12,173 nt of DNA, taken from Bacillota bacterium (GTDB lineage Bacteria > Bacillota > Clostridia > Christensenellales > Aristaeellaceae). The notes beneath the pieces were generated by a model, which saw only the letters and a program-made list of their open reading frames with translations, ran no database searches and was not told where the DNA came from. Positions 6,034 through 12,173 of this stretch are shown here, piece after piece. The stretch is taken from NCBI GenBank assembly GCA_023459675.1, contig JAEWTC010000190.1:1-12173 (forward strand), read 5' to 3'. Within the stretch, counting starts at the first letter, position 1. Each line of letters begins with the position of its first letter. The position numbers and the translations under genes were made by a program.

Positions 6034-7227
6034 CTAATTTAAACCGCGTTCCAGATCATAGGCTTCCCAGAGCGGCCTGTAAATAGCAACGGCGGCATTG
6101 TGTTCCTCGAGCGTTTTGGAGAATGCAAGCTCGCCGGATGCCGGGTCTTTGGAGCAAAAGTACAAATACTGCTCGGCGATGAACACCGTATCGGGGTAAA
6201 GCGCCGCCTGGATGGCGTTTGGCGAAGGATTGCAGATTGGCCCCAGGGGGAGACCCTTGTTGGTATAGGTATTGTAAGGCGAGCTGATTGCCAAATCGCT
6301 TGTGGTCAGAACCATTCGCTTCACCTGGGTCGCATACTGCACGGTAACGTCGCTGCCAAGCGCCATATCTTTTTTCAGGCGGTTATGGAAAACGGCTGAG
6401 ACGCGAGCGAAATCTTCTGTTTTCGCTTCTTTTTCAATGAGCGAAGCCAAAGTGATTACTTGGTCCATCGTCATGCCAAGCTCTTCCGCGCGCTGTTGAA
6501 CGCTGTAGTTAAGCACAACGTCCGTTTGATCCAGCATACGTTTGATCAGGGCTGCGGGGGTTGTGTCGCGATAGACCTCATAAGTGTCCGGCGCAAGATA
6601 GCCTTCCAACAGATACCTGCGCTCGTTCACGCGGCCGGACGCCAGTTCCTCTTGAATAAAGTAATAATCGCTTAAACCGGCCGCTGTTTTGCAAAGGGAG
6701 AGAAACTCCGCGGCATCGGCAAGAATTCCCTCTTCCACAAGCATTGCCGCAACGTTTTCAACCGTCCAGCCGGGGATGACGGTTACCATCGCCGTTAGCG
6801 GTTTGCCGTCCCCGGTCGTTAACAGCTCCGCGATCTGAAAGATGTTCAGATTTTTTGAAATTGAATAATCGCCGGACTGGATTTTCTGCCCGAAGCCGAC
6901 GAAATCGCAGTAGTACTTAAACACAGAGCTGTTCTTAATCAGCCCGGCTTCCTCAAGATTAGCCGCTACGCGCGACAGGCTTTGGCCGCTTTCCACAGAA
7001 AATGGGATTTCCGTATGATCGTTTGCGTCGACGGGGCTGAGATAATGCTCTTCGACGGCGTTGTACGCGCTGGAAAGAAGGCCGAATACCAAAACGAAGG
7101 CGGCAATCCATATGAACGCAGTGCGCAGCACACGCCAAAGCGCGTTATACCAATAGAAGCCGTATTGGCGTTCTTCCTGGCCGGGTGCGGCTTCATATTC
7201 GCCGTATGGATACTTACGCCTTGCCAT
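6034..7227 (-). CDS. mltG: Endolytic murein transglycosylase MltG (YceG family)
   Basis: Membrane-anchored lytic transglycosylase that cuts nascent peptidoglycan strands and is thought to set their release from the synthesis machinery. It has 397 residues. A charged cytoplasmic N-terminus (1-33) is followed by one membrane segment (about 34-55, rich in I, A, V, F and L), then a LysM-like domain (about 72-135) and the YceG catalytic domain. The catalytic Glu is Glu265 in ASLIEKEA, equivalent to Glu218 of E. coli. Further marks are LEGYLAPDTYEVY (207-219), SPYNTY (316-321) and GLPLGPICNPSPNAIQAAL (325-343). The family more often has LPPGPI and NPG, so Leu and Ser here are small variations. The ATG follows the ylbF-family stop by 9 bases, with only a weak AGGT-type site that includes the upstream stop TAG, suggesting translational coupling. 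It is last in the exoA unit and ends at the shared terminator. Confidence 0.95.
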   Translation of the reverse strand: MARRKYPYGEYEAAPGQEERQYGFYWYNALWRVLRTAFIWIAAFVLVFGLLSSAYNAVEEHYLSPVDANDHTEIPFSVESGQSLSRVAANLEEAGLIKNSSVFKYYCDFVGFGQKIQSGDYSISKNLNIFQIAELLTTGDGKPLTAMVTVIPGWTVENVAAMLVEEGILADAAEFLSLCKTAAGLSDYYFIQEELASGRVNERRYLLEGYLAPDTYEVYRDTTPAALIKRMLDQTDVVLNYSVQQRAEELGMTMDQVITLASLIEKEAKTEDFARVSAVFHNRLKKDMALGSDVTVQYATQVKRMVLTTSDLAISSPYNTYTNKGLPLGPICNPSPNAIQAALYPDTVFIAEQYLYFCSKDPASGELAFSKTLEEHNAAVAIYRPLWEAYDLERGLN

Positions 7228-7236
7228 GCTTTATAC

Positions 7237-7593
7237 CTATATGCCCGGCAGATTGATTTCCATCTCCGCTGCCAGCGTGACGGTTTGAAAGATCTCGCTC
7301 ATCATCTGCTGTACGCGCATTTGCGCAAGCATGTACTGAGCGATGGATGCGTTCATCATCAAAAGCCCGGAGAGCTGCTTGAAATTCTGTACGTCGGTTT
7401 CCGAGGCATCCGTACCCATTACGGCTTCCATTTGCAATTTGGTTTGCAGCCGCTGATACTCGGTAACCAGCGCTTTGTTGGTTTGATCCGCAAGTACGCT
7501 GTCCTTCAGTTGTTTGTAGGTCAGGTATTCTTCGCTTTGCCGTATGGCCGCGGCAAGCGCATCGGACGCGCTTTTGATATCGGGATTGGGCAT
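7237..7593 (-). CDS. YlbF/YheA-family protein (DUF964-type helical protein)
   Basis: A small helical protein of 118 residues. The pattern resembles the family: A-x2-L-x3-I-x2-S-EEY near 10-23, then YQRLQTKLQMEA around 46-57 and a second long helix rich in Met and Gln (81-105). Members include B. subtilis YlbF and YmcA, which act with YaaT on RNase Y, biofilm formation and competence, and YheA, of unknown function. At 118 residues it is closer in size to YheA (about 117) than to YlbF (about 149). It has no cysteine, so it cannot supply ligands for the iron-sulphur clusters reported for the YlbF-YmcA-YaaT complex. The ribosome binding site AAAGGAG (7601-7607) lies in the 15-base gap after yfcE. 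Precise function is unknown; no symbol is assigned. Confidence 0.82.
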   Translation of the reverse strand: MPNPDIKSASDALAAAIRQSEEYLTYKQLKDSVLADQTNKALVTEYQRLQTKLQMEAVMGTDASETDVQNFKQLSGLLMMNASIAQYMLAQMRVQQMMSEIFQTVTLAAEMEINLPGI

Positions 7594-7608
7594 AACATTT
7601 CTCCTTTG

Positions 7609-8160
7609 TTACGCGGAATACGTTTTGAGGATCGCCGCGTCGAATGCTTTCACGGTAAACAGATTGTTTTCCCAATCCAAAGTCATATAGCTCTTCGGCT
7701 GACCCTCGTGCGGCAGAGATACGGATCCGGGATTGATGTAGGTAATGCCCTGCTGCGTTTGAACGGTGTGGATATGCGTATGACCGTGGATCAGCACGTC
7801 GCCCGCGCTGACGGGAGGCAGGCTGTGAAGATTGTACAGATGGCCGTGCGTAATGAACGCGACGTGGTTGTTCTTCAGCGGCAGAAGCGTATAATCCGCC
7901 ATAATCGGGAAGTTTAGCACCATTTGGTCCACTTCCGAATCACAATTGCCGCGGACGCAGAGCGGTTTTTCGGGAAGCTCGTTCAGCAGCTCGGCCACTG
8001 CGAGCGGATTATAACCGTCCGGCAGGGGATTGCGCGGACCATGATACAAAAGATCGCCCAGCAGAATCAAGCGATCGGCCTTTTCGAACTTCATACGCTC
8101 CAACACAGCTTTGCATGCGCTGAGAGAGCCGTGAAAATCACTCGCAAACAGAAATTTCAT
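7609..8160 (-). CDS. yfcE: YfcE-type metallophosphodiesterase
   Basis: Calcineurin-like metal-dependent phosphodiesterase of the YfcE/MJ0936 group; E. coli YfcE hydrolyses artificial phosphodiesters and its natural substrate is not settled. It has 183 residues (E. coli YfcE: 184). Metal-binding residues appear in order: Asp8 and His10 in SDFHGS, Asp36 in LGDLLYHGPRN, Asn72 in RGNCDSEVDQM, His105 in THGH, and His127 and His129 in GHTH. The stretches HGPRNPLPDGY and RGNCDSEVDQM are nearly the same as remembered E. coli YfcE. The ATG at 8160 is preceded by TAGGAGG 6 bases upstream; the TAG of that site is the stop codon of exoA, so the two genes are translationally linked. Second gene of the exoA unit. 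Confidence 0.93.
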   Translation of the reverse strand: MKFLFASDFHGSLSACKAVLERMKFEKADRLILLGDLLYHGPRNPLPDGYNPLAVAELLNELPEKPLCVRGNCDSEVDQMVLNFPIMADYTLLPLKNNHVAFITHGHLYNLHSLPPVSAGDVLIHGHTHIHTVQTQQGITYINPGSVSLPHEGQPKSYMTLDWENNLFTVKAFDAAILKTYSA

Positions 8161-8170
8161 AGAAATCCTC

Positions 8171-8929
8171 CTATTCCAAAGAAAGCTCCAGCGTTACGGG
8201 ACAGTGATCGCTGCCGAGGATGTGGTCCTCGATTCCGGCGTCCATCACAGCCGGAGCAATACGCTGGCTGACCAGAAAGTAATCGATGCGCCAGCCAACG
8301 TTGCGTTCCCGCGCTTTCATCATATACGACCACCAGGTATAGCGGTTTTCGGCGTCTGGGTACAGCTTGCGGAAGGTGTCCACAAAACCGCGGGAGAGCA
8401 GCCGCGTCATTTTCTCACGCTCCTGCGGCGTAAACCCGGCGTTACCGACGTTCGATTTCGGGTTTTTGATATCGATCTCCTGATGGGCCACGTTCAGATC
8501 GCCGCATACGATAACGGGTTTCTTCGCATCAAGCGCAAGCAGGTAATCCGCGAAGGCTTCTTCCCACGTCATGCGGTAATCGAGGCGCAGCAACTCGCGC
8601 TGGCTATTGGGTGTGTAGACCGTCACCATATAGAAGCGGTCATACTCCAGCGTAATCACGCGCCCTTCCTGGTCGTGCTGCGCGGCGCCGATCCCATAAT
8701 AAACGTTCAGCGGCGTGTGCTTGGTAAAGATCGCCGTACCGGAGTATCCCTTTTTTACAGCGCTGTTCCAGAAAACATGATACCCTTCCGGGTTCAGGTC
8801 AATTTGATCGGGTTGAAGCTTTGTTTCCTGAATGCAAAAGAAATCGGCGTCTTTGGATTGAAAGTATTCCAAAAAGCCTTTGTTCATTGCAGCCCGCAAA
8901 CCGTTCACGTTCCATGATACGAGTTTCAT
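8171..8929 (-). CDS. exoA: Exodeoxyribonuclease III / AP endonuclease (ExoA type)
   Basis: Base-excision-repair enzyme that cuts DNA at abasic sites and removes 3' blocking groups, with 3'-5' exonuclease activity on duplex DNA. It has 252 residues from ATG 8929, the same length as B. subtilis ExoA. Active-site residues are Asn7 (SWNVNGLR), Glu35 (CIQETK), Tyr105 (VYTPNS), Asp144 and Asn146 (CGDLNVAHQEID), Asp216 (GWRIDYF) and the catalytic pair Asp241-His242 (GSDHCP). An in-frame ATG 30 bases upstream (8959) was not chosen because it lies at the predicted transcription start, has no ribosome binding site, and would add 10 residues absent from the family. The chosen ATG has AAGGG and GGTGA at suitable spacing. 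First gene of the exoA-yfcE-ylbF-like-mltG unit. Confidence 0.97.
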   Translation of the reverse strand: MKLVSWNVNGLRAAMNKGFLEYFQSKDADFFCIQETKLQPDQIDLNPEGYHVFWNSAVKKGYSGTAIFTKHTPLNVYYGIGAAQHDQEGRVITLEYDRFYMVTVYTPNSQRELLRLDYRMTWEEAFADYLLALDAKKPVIVCGDLNVAHQEIDIKNPKSNVGNAGFTPQEREKMTRLLSRGFVDTFRKLYPDAENRYTWWSYMMKARERNVGWRIDYFLVSQRIAPAVMDAGIEDHILGSDHCPVTLELSLE

Positions 8930-8961
8930 ACCTTCACCCTTTTCCTTGGCGGTGTTCATTT

Positions 8962-8990
8962 ATCATAGCATAGTTCCGGTGGATCAACAA
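8962..8990 (-). promoter_or_regulatory. Promoter of the exoA-yfcE-ylbF-mltG unit
   Basis: Minus strand TTGTTG (8985-8990), 17 bases, TATGAT (8962-8967), with TG-C just before the -10. It lies in the 85-base gap after mnmE. No terminator was seen in that gap, so read-through from mnmE may add to expression. Confidence 0.7.
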
Positions 8991-9014
8991 TCAAGCGCGT
9001 ACAGTTTTACACGT

Positions 9015-10379
9015 TCATTTCCCAACGCAAAACGTTGCGAATATTTCGTCCAGCAGCTTATCGTCAACGCTCTCGCCGGTAATGCGCCCAAGCAGCCAAA
9101 GCGCCTCGCGCAGGTCGACGGCAACCAGATCCAACTGCGTTTTCTCCCGTATGGATTGCAGGGCTTGCGCCATTTTATCGGCTGCCTGCAGGGCCAACGC
9201 GGTGTGTCGCTGATGGGTCAGCACGTCGTCGGTCGGCCTGATGAGAAATTGGGAAAGATATGTAAGAACTTGGTCGATCCCCGTTCCATTGATAGCGGAG
9301 ATCGAATACACGTCGTTGCGGATGCCATAGGCGGCGATCTGCTCCGCGGTTACGGCGGAGAACTTCATGTCCTCCTTGTTTAAAAGCACCGCGAAGGGAC
9401 ACTTCATGTCCATCGTAAGCAAACGCTTTTCATCCGTATCCAGCGGCTTGGTCGCGTCGATTAAAAGCAGGGCGACGTCCGTATTCTCAATCGCGTTCAT
9501 CGCACGTTTTACGCCGATCTGCTCCACCACGTCCAGGCTCTCGCGGATTCCCGCCGTATCCAGTAGAACCACTTGAAAACCGTTTAAGCTGAAAACGCCC
9601 TCCAGCACATCGCGGGTTGTGCCGGGGATTTCCGTCACGATGGCGCGTTCTTCGTTTAGCAACAGGTTAAACAGCGTGCTTTTGCCGGCGTTGGGAGATC
9701 CGTAAATCGCAACGCGCAGGCCGGAGCGTAAAATGCGCGCGTTGCGCTCGTCGGCAGCGCGGCGCAGCTTCGTTTCCAAGGCGCGCAAACCGTCGAAAAG
9801 CGATGCGGTCGCCTCGGCTTCCTCAATTTCGTCCGGATAATCGATATATGCCTCCACACCTGCGATCAGATGGATCAGCTGATCCTGCGTTTCCTGCAAA
9901 AAGCGGCTTGCACCGCCGGAAAGCAGCATTTCCTGGCTTTTCAGCGCCGCCTGCGACCGCGCGCGGATGATGCCCATCACGGCCTCGGCCTGGGCCAGAT
10001 CAATGCGCCCGTTGAGGAAAGCGCGGCGCGTAAATTCGCCGGGTTCGGCAGGCCTTGCGCCATGCCGCAATAAAAGGTTCATCACGATCGTCGCAGCGGC
10101 ATACCCACCGTGGGTATGGAGCTCGCACACGTCTTCCCGGGTATACGTCCGCGGCGCGAACATCGCTACGCCCATGGCTTCGTCAACCGTGTTTCCCTGC
10201 GCATCCGCAATGATTCCGTGCATCAGCAGATGATCCGGAAAGGGAGCGCTGTACCTGTTTGTGCGAAACACCTTCGCGAAAATATCCATTGCTCCGTCGC
10301 CGCTCAGCCTGACAACGGCTATGCCGCCGTCGCCCATGGCGGTAGCGATTCCTGCAATGGTATCAGGCACGATGCTCAC
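9015..10379 (-). CDS. mnmE: tRNA uridine-5-carboxymethylaminomethyl modification GTPase MnmE (TrmE)
   Basis: GTPase that, with MnmG, makes the cmnm5 group on wobble uridine 34 of certain tRNAs, in the cytoplasm. It has 454 residues, the usual length. The N-terminal tetrahydrofolate-binding domain begins with DTIAGIAT and GGIAVVRLSG; the central helical domain carries GEFTRRAFLNGRIDL (114-128). The inserted G domain has G1 GSPNAGKST (227-235), G2 IPGTTRD (251-257), G3 DTAG (274-277) and G4 NKED (334-337). The C-terminal catalytic signature FCVGK has Cys451. The start is GTG at 10379, giving MSIVPDTIAGIAT as expected, with AGAAGGA about 8 bases upstream. In many Bacillota mnmE sits beside rnpA, yidC, jag and mnmG near the origin; here its neighbours are exoA and addB. 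Confidence 0.98.
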   Translation of the reverse strand: MSIVPDTIAGIATAMGDGGIAVVRLSGDGAMDIFAKVFRTNRYSAPFPDHLLMHGIIADAQGNTVDEAMGVAMFAPRTYTREDVCELHTHGGYAAATIVMNLLLRHGARPAEPGEFTRRAFLNGRIDLAQAEAVMGIIRARSQAALKSQEMLLSGGASRFLQETQDQLIHLIAGVEAYIDYPDEIEEAEATASLFDGLRALETKLRRAADERNARILRSGLRVAIYGSPNAGKSTLFNLLLNEERAIVTEIPGTTRDVLEGVFSLNGFQVVLLDTAGIRESLDVVEQIGVKRAMNAIENTDVALLLIDATKPLDTDEKRLLTMDMKCPFAVLLNKEDMKFSAVTAEQIAAYGIRNDVYSISAINGTGIDQVLTYLSQFLIRPTDDVLTHQRHTALALQAADKMAQALQSIREKTQLDLVAVDLREALWLLGRITGESVDDKLLDEIFATFCVGK

Positions 10380-10403
10380 TCCCCAAATCCTTCTTTATGT
10401 GCT

Positions 10404-10432
10404 ATCATACCATATAGATGCACGTCAAGCAA
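10404..10432 (-). promoter_or_regulatory. Promoter of mnmE
   Basis: Minus strand TTGCTT (10427-10432), 17 bases, TATGAT (10404-10409) preceded by TG-G as an extended -10. Its -35 end touches the ribosome binding site of the divergent addB (10433-10440), so the addB promoter must lie inside this region or within mnmE. Confidence 0.65.
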
Positions 10433-10446
10433 AAGGAGGGATTCGC

Positions 10447-12173
10447 ATGCCGAACGTCCGCGTTATCACCGCGCGCCCGCACCGGCTTCTGCTGCCGATT
10501 TTGCGTTCGATCGGGCAGCTGATGATGAGCGGCGAGCCTTCCATTTTACTGGTTCCCGAGCAGTTTACGTTGCAGGCGGAGCGTGAGCTGATCAAAGCGC
10601 TGAAGGTAAACGGCCTCTTCACCATTGAGGTGCTGTCCCCGTCGCGTTTGAAGTACCGCGTCTTAACGGCGGCGGGAACCGATACGCGCGCGCCGCTTTC
10701 CGCCGCAGGGCAGCGTATGGCCGTAAGCGTAGCTTTGGAAGCATGCGAGAGCGAGCTGAAGTACTACAAATCATCCGCCTCCAGGCGCGGATTTGCGCAG
10801 AAATTAACCGCCGTCATTGCCGATATGAAACGGGGCGGGCTGGCGCCGGACGCCCTGAAACAGTATGCCGAAACGCTTCCGGCCGGAATGCGCAGGGAAA
10901 AGCTCTCGGATTTGGCCATCCTCTATGACCGCTATGAGAAAACGCTCAGCGATCAAATGGGGGACGGCGATGATTTAAACCTATATGCCAGCCGGTGTGT
11001 TGGACAGAGCGGCGCGGTGAGCGGAAAGCATGTATTTGCCTATGGTTTTGACGCGATGGCGGAGCAGATGATCATCCTCCTGTGCGCCATCGCAAAGGCA
11101 AGTAAAAGCCTGACCGTAGGATTGATCTGCGATAGCGGCGGGGCGGAGGATCAAGCGCTGTATTTACCGGTGCGCCAGAGCATCGCCCGCTTTCGTGCCG
11201 CGCTGGATGCAGACGGCGTCGCTTTGAAGGAAGAACAGCTTCCGTCGGAGCCGCTTCCGCATGCCGCTGCAATCACCCATCTGGACGCGGTCCTGTTCAC
11301 GCATCCGATGCGAAGATTTCCGGGCGAGCAGGACAGCGTTGCGATATCGCAGTTTCACTCTCCTTTTGAGGAAGCAACGGCAGCCGCAAGGCAGATTATG
11401 CGCCTGCATCGTCAGGGAATGGATTTGGAGCGAATCCTGGTGCTATACCCTGATGCAAACGGCTACCCGTTTGCCGTCAGCGCCGCGCTGGAAAGCAGCG
11501 GCCTTCCGTACTACAAAGACGATAAACTACCCACGCTTGCGCACGGCCTGCCGCAATTCCTCTTGGCGGCGCTGCGCGCCATTGCGGATAATTTCCGCAA
11601 TGAAGACGTTTTTGCGATGATGAAAACCGGATACGCACCGGTCAGCTTTGAAGAAGCCTGCCATCTTGAGAATTATGCCCGGGAATATGGCATACAGTTT
11701 GGACGCTGGCTTTCCCCGCTGCGCCAGGGCGAGGATACGGTGAGAGAAGCCTGCGAAGCGCTGCGAAAGCGGTTGATACGGCCGTTATTACAGGCCCGCG
11801 AAACGATTGTTTCCGCAAAACAAACCAAAGATTCGCTGCAGGCCGTGATGAATCTCCTGACCGATGTAAACGCATATGATACCCTGAAACGTGAAGAAGA
11901 GGCGTTGCTCCGAGAAAATTTGCTGGTGAGAGCGGGGCAGAACAGCCAGATATGGCAAGTGATTCTGGAGCTGTTTGACCAGATGCATCTCCTGTCCAAC
12001 GGCAGGCGAATCCCGCTCAAGTATATTGCCGAGCGTTTTGAAGCCGGGTTTGCGGCTATATCGCTTGCGGCCCTGCCGCCTGCCGCGGGCATGCTGCATG
12101 CCGGTATCCTTGGACATTCTCTATCGGGTGATGCAGATGCGGTTTTCCTGCTGGGAATGAACGAAGGAATTTT
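10447..12173 (+). CDS. addB: ATP-dependent nuclease subunit B (AddB/RexB type), C-terminus cut by window edge
   Basis: Subunit of the AddAB (RexAB) helicase-nuclease that processes double-strand breaks for recombination. 575 complete codons are present of a family length near 1,150, with no in-frame stop. Recognisable segments are LLVPEQFTLQAERELI (about 34-49), FTIEVLSPSRLKYRVL (58-73), RRGFAQKLTAVIADMKRGGL (112-131), the central LAILYDRYEKTL, and VFLLGMNEGI (566-575), which matches the VFVLGANDG stretch of B. subtilis AddB. The C-terminal RecB-like nuclease domain and its iron-sulphur cysteines lie beyond the window. The N-terminus reads RVITARPHRLLLP where B. subtilis AddB has a Walker A loop of GRSGSGKT type, so this copy seems to have lost ATP binding there, as in streptococcal RexB. 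The ATG follows AAGGAGGG by 6 bases. Partner addA would be expected downstream. Confidence 0.9.
   Translation, partial: MPNVRVITARPHRLLLPILRSIGQLMMSGEPSILLVPEQFTLQAERELIKALKVNGLFTIEVLSPSRLKYRVLTAAGTDTRAPLSAAGQRMAVSVALEACESELKYYKSSASRRGFAQKLTAVIADMKRGGLAPDALKQYAETLPAGMRREKLSDLAILYDRYEKTLSDQMGDGDDLNLYASRCVGQSGAVSGKHVFAYGFDAMAEQMIILLCAIAKASKSLTVGLICDSGGAEDQALYLPVRQSIARFRAALDADGVALKEEQLPSEPLPHAAAITHLDAVLFTHPMRRFPGEQDSVAISQFHSPFEEATAAARQIMRLHRQGMDLERILVLYPDANGYPFAVSAALESSGLPYYKDDKLPTLAHGLPQFLLAALRAIADNFRNEDVFAMMKTGYAPVSFEEACHLENYAREYGIQFGRWLSPLRQGEDTVREACEALRKRLIRPLLQARETIVSAKQTKDSLQAVMNLLTDVNAYDTLKREEEALLRENLLVRAGQNSQIWQVILELFDQMHLLSNGRRIPLKYIAERFEAGFAAISLAALPPAAGMLHAGILGHSLSGDADAVFLLGMNEGI

Noticed and set aside
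6982..7917. 311-codon plus-strand frame across mltG, the YlbF-like gene and yfcE
   Set aside because: It overlaps three well-supported minus-strand genes with matched ribosome binding sites; no family features.
8930..8959. Upstream ATG (8959) as the exoA start
   Set aside because: It lies at the predicted transcription start, lacks a ribosome binding site and adds 10 residues not found in ExoA proteins.
8991..9014. Terminator between mnmE and exoA
   Set aside because: Only a short imperfect pairing (GTGTAAAACTGTACGC on the minus strand) and no T-run; read-through is more likely.
1..12173. CRISPR arrays, tRNA or rRNA genes, insertion sequences, phage or toxin-antitoxin genes
   Set aside because: Looked for direct repeat arrays, transposase-like frames and RNA gene signatures on both strands; none could be supported.

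Overview
The window looks like chromosomal DNA of a Gram-positive bacterium, most likely a clostridial-type Bacillota with fairly high GC (mid-50s percent by eye). The evidence is an AddB-type recombination nuclease subunit in place of RecBCD, an ExoA whose length and motifs match the Bacillus subtilis type, a YlbF/YheA-family protein, strong AGGAGG ribosome binding sites and sigma-A-like promoters. No rRNA, tRNA, CRISPR array, insertion sequence or phage gene was seen. I cannot name the species.

Region 1 (1-3015, minus strand) is a uronic-acid catabolic transcription unit in the order uxaB (tagaturonate reductase), kduI (5-keto-4-deoxyuronate isomerase), eda (KDPG/KHG aldolase, cut by the window edge). 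UxaB belongs to the D-galacturonate branch and KduI to the unsaturated-uronate branch released from pectin or glycosaminoglycans. Both branches end in 2-keto-3-deoxy-6-phosphogluconate, which Eda cleaves to pyruvate and glyceraldehyde 3-phosphate. A LacI-family regulator (3154-4170, plus strand) is divergent from uxaB. The 221-base region between them holds promoters for both directions, a perfect inverted repeat in the uxaB leader and a LacI-type palindrome inside the regulator promoter, so this is probably a locally regulated sugar-acid operon.

Region 2 (4171-6011, plus strand) is a monocistronic-looking pyrG (CTP synthase) with its own strong promoter and a bidirectional hairpin terminator shared with the convergent operon beyond it.

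Region 3 (6034-8990, minus strand) is a tightly packed housekeeping unit read in the order exoA (exonuclease III/AP endonuclease), yfcE (phosphodiesterase), a YlbF/YheA-family protein and mltG (cell-wall transglycosylase). Gaps are only 9-15 bases, and two of the three downstream ribosome binding sites contain or touch the stop codon of the gene before. An extended -10 promoter drives it.

Region 4 (9015-12173) has mnmE (tRNA-modification GTPase, minus strand) just upstream of the exoA promoter. Divergent from mnmE is addB (plus strand), which runs off the right edge.

The genes are ordinary and well conserved. I found no convincing new multi-gene system. The points most worth a second look are the cis-regulatory repeats around the uronate operon, an AddB N-terminus without its Walker A loop, and the odd translation start of eda.
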